From contig NZ_LZSE01000056.1 in assembly GCF_001665295.1 (NCBI RefSeq), forward strand, positions 62,001-126,000: a DNA stretch of 64,000 nt, read 5' to 3'. The position numbers were made by a program, and so were the translations under genes. The notes below the pieces were generated by a model. It ran no database searches. It was not told the DNA's origin and was given only the letters and a program-made list of their open reading frames with translations. Shown here piece by piece: positions 61,279-64,000 of this stretch (the first letter of the stretch is position 1; each line of letters begins with the position of its first letter). This DNA is from Mycobacterium sp. 1554424.7. GTDB lineage: Bacteria; Actinomycetota; Actinomycetes; Mycobacteriales; Mycobacteriaceae.

Positions 61279-62526
61279 GTGAGTGCCGAGTCGGTCGAAG
61301 AATTCCGGGCCCGGGCCAAGGCCTGGTTGGCCGAGAACCTGCCGCGGCTCGACTCCGCTGACGCGATGGTCCTCGAGCGCGACGAGCTCGATTCCTGGCG
61401 GCGCGCCCGCGAATTGCAAAAGCGGTTGTACGACGGGGGATTCGCCGGGATCTGCTTCCCCCGCGAGTACGGCGGCCTCGGGCTGAGCTACGAGTACAAG
61501 AAGGCGTTCGACGCCGAGGCGCTCGCCTACGAAATGCCGCTGCTGCTCAACGTCCCGTCGTTCGCCATCTGCTGCGCGACGATCCTGGACATGGGCAGCG
61601 AGGAGCAGAAGCGCACCCACATCGGTGCGGCGCTGCGCGGCGACGAGGTGCTCGTGCAGCTGCTGTCCGAGCCCAGCGGGGGTTCGGACCTTGCGGGCGT
61701 CATCACCCGCGCCGACCGCAGGGACGGGCGGTGGATCATCAACGGCGCCAAGACGTGGAGCACGTGGGCGTTCGCCGCCGACTATGGCCTGTGCCTGGCC
61801 CGAACCGATTGGGACGCCCCCAAACACAACGGCCTGACGATGTTCCTACTGCCGCTTCGACACCCCGGGGTGACGATCAACCGCATCCGTCAGGTCAACG
61901 GCTCGGTCGAGTTCTGCGAGGAGTTCTTCGACGACGTCGACGTCGGCGACGACGCCGTCGTCGGGGAGCCGGGCAAGGGGTGGGACGTCGCGTCACGACA
62001 GCTCTACCACGAGCGTCGCACCATGGGCGACGGCTCCGAATACACCAGCGGGCCCGGAATCGCTGAGGCCGAGGACATTTCGATCGACCTGATGGCATTG
62101 GTCGACAGCGCCAAGCTCGGGGGCAGCGAACGCGTCCGCGAGATGGTCGGCCGTGTCCTGGTCCACCGGGCGGTGCACGGGCAACTCAGCGAGCACGTCT
62201 ACCACGCCGTCGTCGACGGGTCCCTGCCGCCCGCCGCGGGATCGATCATCAGGCTCGACATGGCAGAGGTGCATGACGTCGAGAACGACGCCGCCCTCGC
62301 CATCGCCGGTTCGGCGGGCGTGGTCGACGACGACGCGGGCCTGCTCGGCATCGGCACGCGATACCTGGGCCGTCAGATCGCGAGCATCGGGGGCGGCACG
62401 ACGGAGATGGCGCGCAACGTGATCGGCGAGCGGGTCCTGAACTTCCCGCGTGAGTACGCCGCCGACCGCGGTGTGCCGTTCAACCAGGTGCGCCGGGGCA
62501 AAGCCGCAAAAGGAGATCACCAGTGA
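61279..62526 (+). CDS. Acyl-CoA dehydrogenase
   Basis: A 415-residue flavoprotein starting at a GTG behind AAGGAGG. LQLLSEPSGGSDLAG-like FAD-binding text is visible (VLVQLLSEPSGGSDLAGVITRA), as are GAKTWSTWA and IASIGGGTTEMARNVIGERVL at the C-terminus. In place of the usual catalytic Glu region it has TRYLGRQIASIGGGT. It belongs to the acyl-CoA dehydrogenase group of mycobacterial lipid and sterol degradation, which often works as heteromers. It overlaps the next gene by 4 bp (GTGA). Confidence 0.88.
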   Translation: MSAESVEEFRARAKAWLAENLPRLDSADAMVLERDELDSWRRARELQKRLYDGGFAGICFPREYGGLGLSYEYKKAFDAEALAYEMPLLLNVPSFAICCATILDMGSEEQKRTHIGAALRGDEVLVQLLSEPSGGSDLAGVITRADRRDGRWIINGAKTWSTWAFAADYGLCLARTDWDAPKHNGLTMFLLPLRHPGVTINRIRQVNGSVEFCEEFFDDVDVGDDAVVGEPGKGWDVASRQLYHERRTMGDGSEYTSGPGIAEAEDISIDLMALVDSAKLGGSERVREMVGRVLVHRAVHGQLSEHVYHAVVDGSLPPAAGSIIRLDMAEVHDVENDAALAIAGSAGVVDDDAGLLGIGTRYLGRQIASIGGGTTEMARNVIGERVLNFPREYAADRGVPFNQVRRGKAAKGDHQ

Positions 62527-63398
62527 GCGACCGACTTCGCGACATCCGAGAGCTGGCCGGCGACACCGGCGCCTACCGCGACGAGCTGTTCCGGCGCTGG
62601 ACCGGACTGCTCAGCTACCGCTACATCGGCCGCAACCACTCGGCGATGAACGTCGGCGAGACCGACGACACCGTCACCATCCGACGCGACATGCGCAACG
62701 AGGCCGGTGGAATCATGGTGGCGCCGTTGGCCATCGCCTCCCCGGAGGGATGCCAGACCGACATGGTCGCGGTGCCCAACCCGGTCATCGCGTCGGTGCA
62801 GATCATCGACCCCGGCTACGACGTGACGCGGATCGAGATCGTCGGGTCCGGCATCGTGCACCAGGGCCGGACGATGGGTTACGGGCGGTGCAAGATCGTG
62901 GACGCAGACAACCCCGAACGGGTGATCGCCTTCAACGAGGGGCAGGGAGCCGTCATCGGCGTCCCGCCGGAAGGCCTTGGCAAGATGGATGTTTCGGGCA
63001 CCGAGCTGGTGATCGAGGACTCGCCCGATCTGCCACCGCTGTGGCAGGCGTTCGGTGCCAGCAAGCGCGGCGATGGCCATTGGGTGCTGCCCGCGCTGAG
63101 CGCCGAACTCGCCTCACCGGATGCCGCGCTGCACATCGGGCCCCAGCACGTCGTGCTCGAAACCGCGGCCACCGACCTGGCCGCCGAGCTCGCCGGCACC
63201 AGGAAGGTGCAGGTCATCAGCTGGCACGTGATGTTCATGGCACGTGGGAAGGTGGGTCCCTTCCGTGTGGAGGGCACGGCGCATCCGGGGGGCGGGCCCG
63301 GGCGGATCGGCGTGCGCATGCTCCTGCACGACGAAGGAAACGCGGACAAGGCCGTCACCTCGGCCGCGGCGATTTTCGAGACCGTCGACTCTCCCTAG
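62523..63398 (+). CDS. Hotdog-fold protein, tandem domains
   Basis: A 291-residue protein with two hotdog-like halves. Each half opens with a segment of the type RNEAGGIMVAPLAIASPEGC and VTRIEIVGSGIVHQGRTMGYGRCKIVD. It lacks an obvious catalytic residue set. The GTG overlaps the acyl-CoA dehydrogenase stop, so it is coupled to it. It probably acts on an acyl-CoA, as a thioesterase or dehydratase/hydratase. Confidence 0.75.
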   Translation: MSDRLRDIRELAGDTGAYRDELFRRWTGLLSYRYIGRNHSAMNVGETDDTVTIRRDMRNEAGGIMVAPLAIASPEGCQTDMVAVPNPVIASVQIIDPGYDVTRIEIVGSGIVHQGRTMGYGRCKIVDADNPERVIAFNEGQGAVIGVPPEGLGKMDVSGTELVIEDSPDLPPLWQAFGASKRGDGHWVLPALSAELASPDAALHIGPQHVVLETAATDLAAELAGTRKVQVISWHVMFMARGKVGPFRVEGTAHPGGGPGRIGVRMLLHDEGNADKAVTSAAAIFETVDSP

Positions 63399-63627
63399 CG
63401 GGATCGAATTCAACCCGAACTATTGGCGACCGGCGCGTAAACCCTACGGCTGCGACAGCCGTCCTGCGCGTGGGCCCTTGACCCGTGTGAGCTCGGGAGC
63501 CATGATCGTTGCCATGGGCAATCATCAACGCTGGACATCGTAAATGTCGAAAACAGTCCGATGTGTAATTTCGGGGCCGCGGGGCAACCCGAATTAAGTG
63601 TCCAGTCTCGAGAGTCATGGGGGAACG

Positions 63628-63972
63628 ATGAAGCAAGTCGGAATGGCTAGAAAGGTTTCGGCCTGGGCATTGGGCGCCGTGGCGGCCGTCATGCTGGTGC
63701 CGACCGCCGTCGCGCACGCCGACCAGACCGACCAGGATTTCACCAGCTATCTGCAGGCGCACGGCGTCGACCTTGGCGGCCCGGCACTGGACGTGAAGGC
63801 GGCCCAGGTGATGTGCCAAGACCTCAATGCCGGGTACAGCCAGAAGGATGAGATCGATCAATTGACGGGCTCGCATCGGCTAAACGAGAAACAAGCCCAA
63901 ATGTTCGTCGCCGCGGCCACCGCGGACTACTGCCCCGCAAAGCACCCGCCTAGCAAGCCGAGCAGCAGTTAA
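63628..63972 (+). CDS. DUF732 family secreted protein
   Basis: A 114-residue protein with a signal peptide (WALGAVAAVMLVPTAVAHA, cleavage about residue 31 before DQTDQDF). The DUF732 pattern follows: DFTSYLQAHGVDL, AAQVMCQDLNAGYSQ, FVAAATADYCP with two Cys likely in a disulfide. Small exported proteins of this family are abundant in mycobacteria and have no agreed function. The preceding 63399-63627 contains nothing else I can support. Confidence 0.88.
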   Translation: MKQVGMARKVSAWALGAVAAVMLVPTAVAHADQTDQDFTSYLQAHGVDLGGPALDVKAAQVMCQDLNAGYSQKDEIDQLTGSHRLNEKQAQMFVAAATADYCPAKHPPSKPSSS

Positions 63973-64000
63973 CCGCGTCTCCGCCGGCCGATCGGGCTCT

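Overview
The window is high-GC actinobacterial DNA, and its gene content points to a slow-growing non-tuberculous Mycobacterium. It has a complete mce operon, mycobacterial DUF732 and DUF3349 proteins, LppI/LipT/PncA-type genes, and an IS110-family transposase of the size found in M. avium-complex elements. The order PEP-utilising protein ... lppI, lipT ... pncA, Rv2042c-like gene ... four-gene sugar ABC transporter ... universal stress protein follows what I remember of M. tuberculosis H37Rv Rv2047c to Rv2028c. Blocks that H37Rv lacks are interleaved with it. Species cannot be fixed from the sequence alone.

Layout. 1-1223 is the end of the Rv2047c-like gene. 1312-15012 is an accessory lipid/xenobiotic block. 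It starts with a seven-gene minus-strand operon (6326 to 1865) holding two near-identical polytopic membrane proteins, two tiny single-span proteins, and a NorQ/NorD-type AAA-VWA pair. Next come a TetR regulator with matching palindromes in front of at least three transcription units, two DapB-like dehydrogenases, three SDRs, a P450 and a second TetR. 15155-30195 is the pncA neighbourhood: lppI, lipT, an APH-type kinase fused to a second domain, gluconokinase, a ParD-like/zeta toxin-antitoxin pair, a repeat-tailed DoxX protein, pncA, a Rv2042c-like gene, an ECF sigma factor and the sugar ABC transporter. 30269-35500 holds DUF3349, rhomboid-GlgX, DUF3097 and a universal stress protein behind a DosR-like box. 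35520-36990 is an IS110-family element. 37073-41425 is a meta-cleavage-type aromatic cluster with a divergent TetR. 41476-41967 encodes a protein of three Phd-like antitoxin domains. 42189-52064 is a yrbEAB-mceABCDEF operon with an upstream TetR gene (52620-53291). 53370-63972 holds lipid-metabolism genes (epimerases, thioesterases, acyl-CoA dehydrogenase, oxidoreductases), an acyltransferase and a secreted DUF732 protein.

How the genes work together. Most units are tightly coupled by ATGA/GTGA overlaps. Palindromic operators can be read next to nearly every TetR gene. The most interesting system is the NorQ/NorD operon. It contains no recognisable nitric oxide reductase or Rubisco. Instead the ATPase/VWA pair sits between two membrane proteins that share invariant His and Glu residues, which suggests an uncharacterised membrane metalloenzyme with its own activation machinery. 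Three copies of an imperfect palindrome lie at gene ends (about 1231, 15086 and 30204), and a perfect 22-bp hairpin lies next to the IS element. No tRNA, rRNA or CRISPR array was seen.
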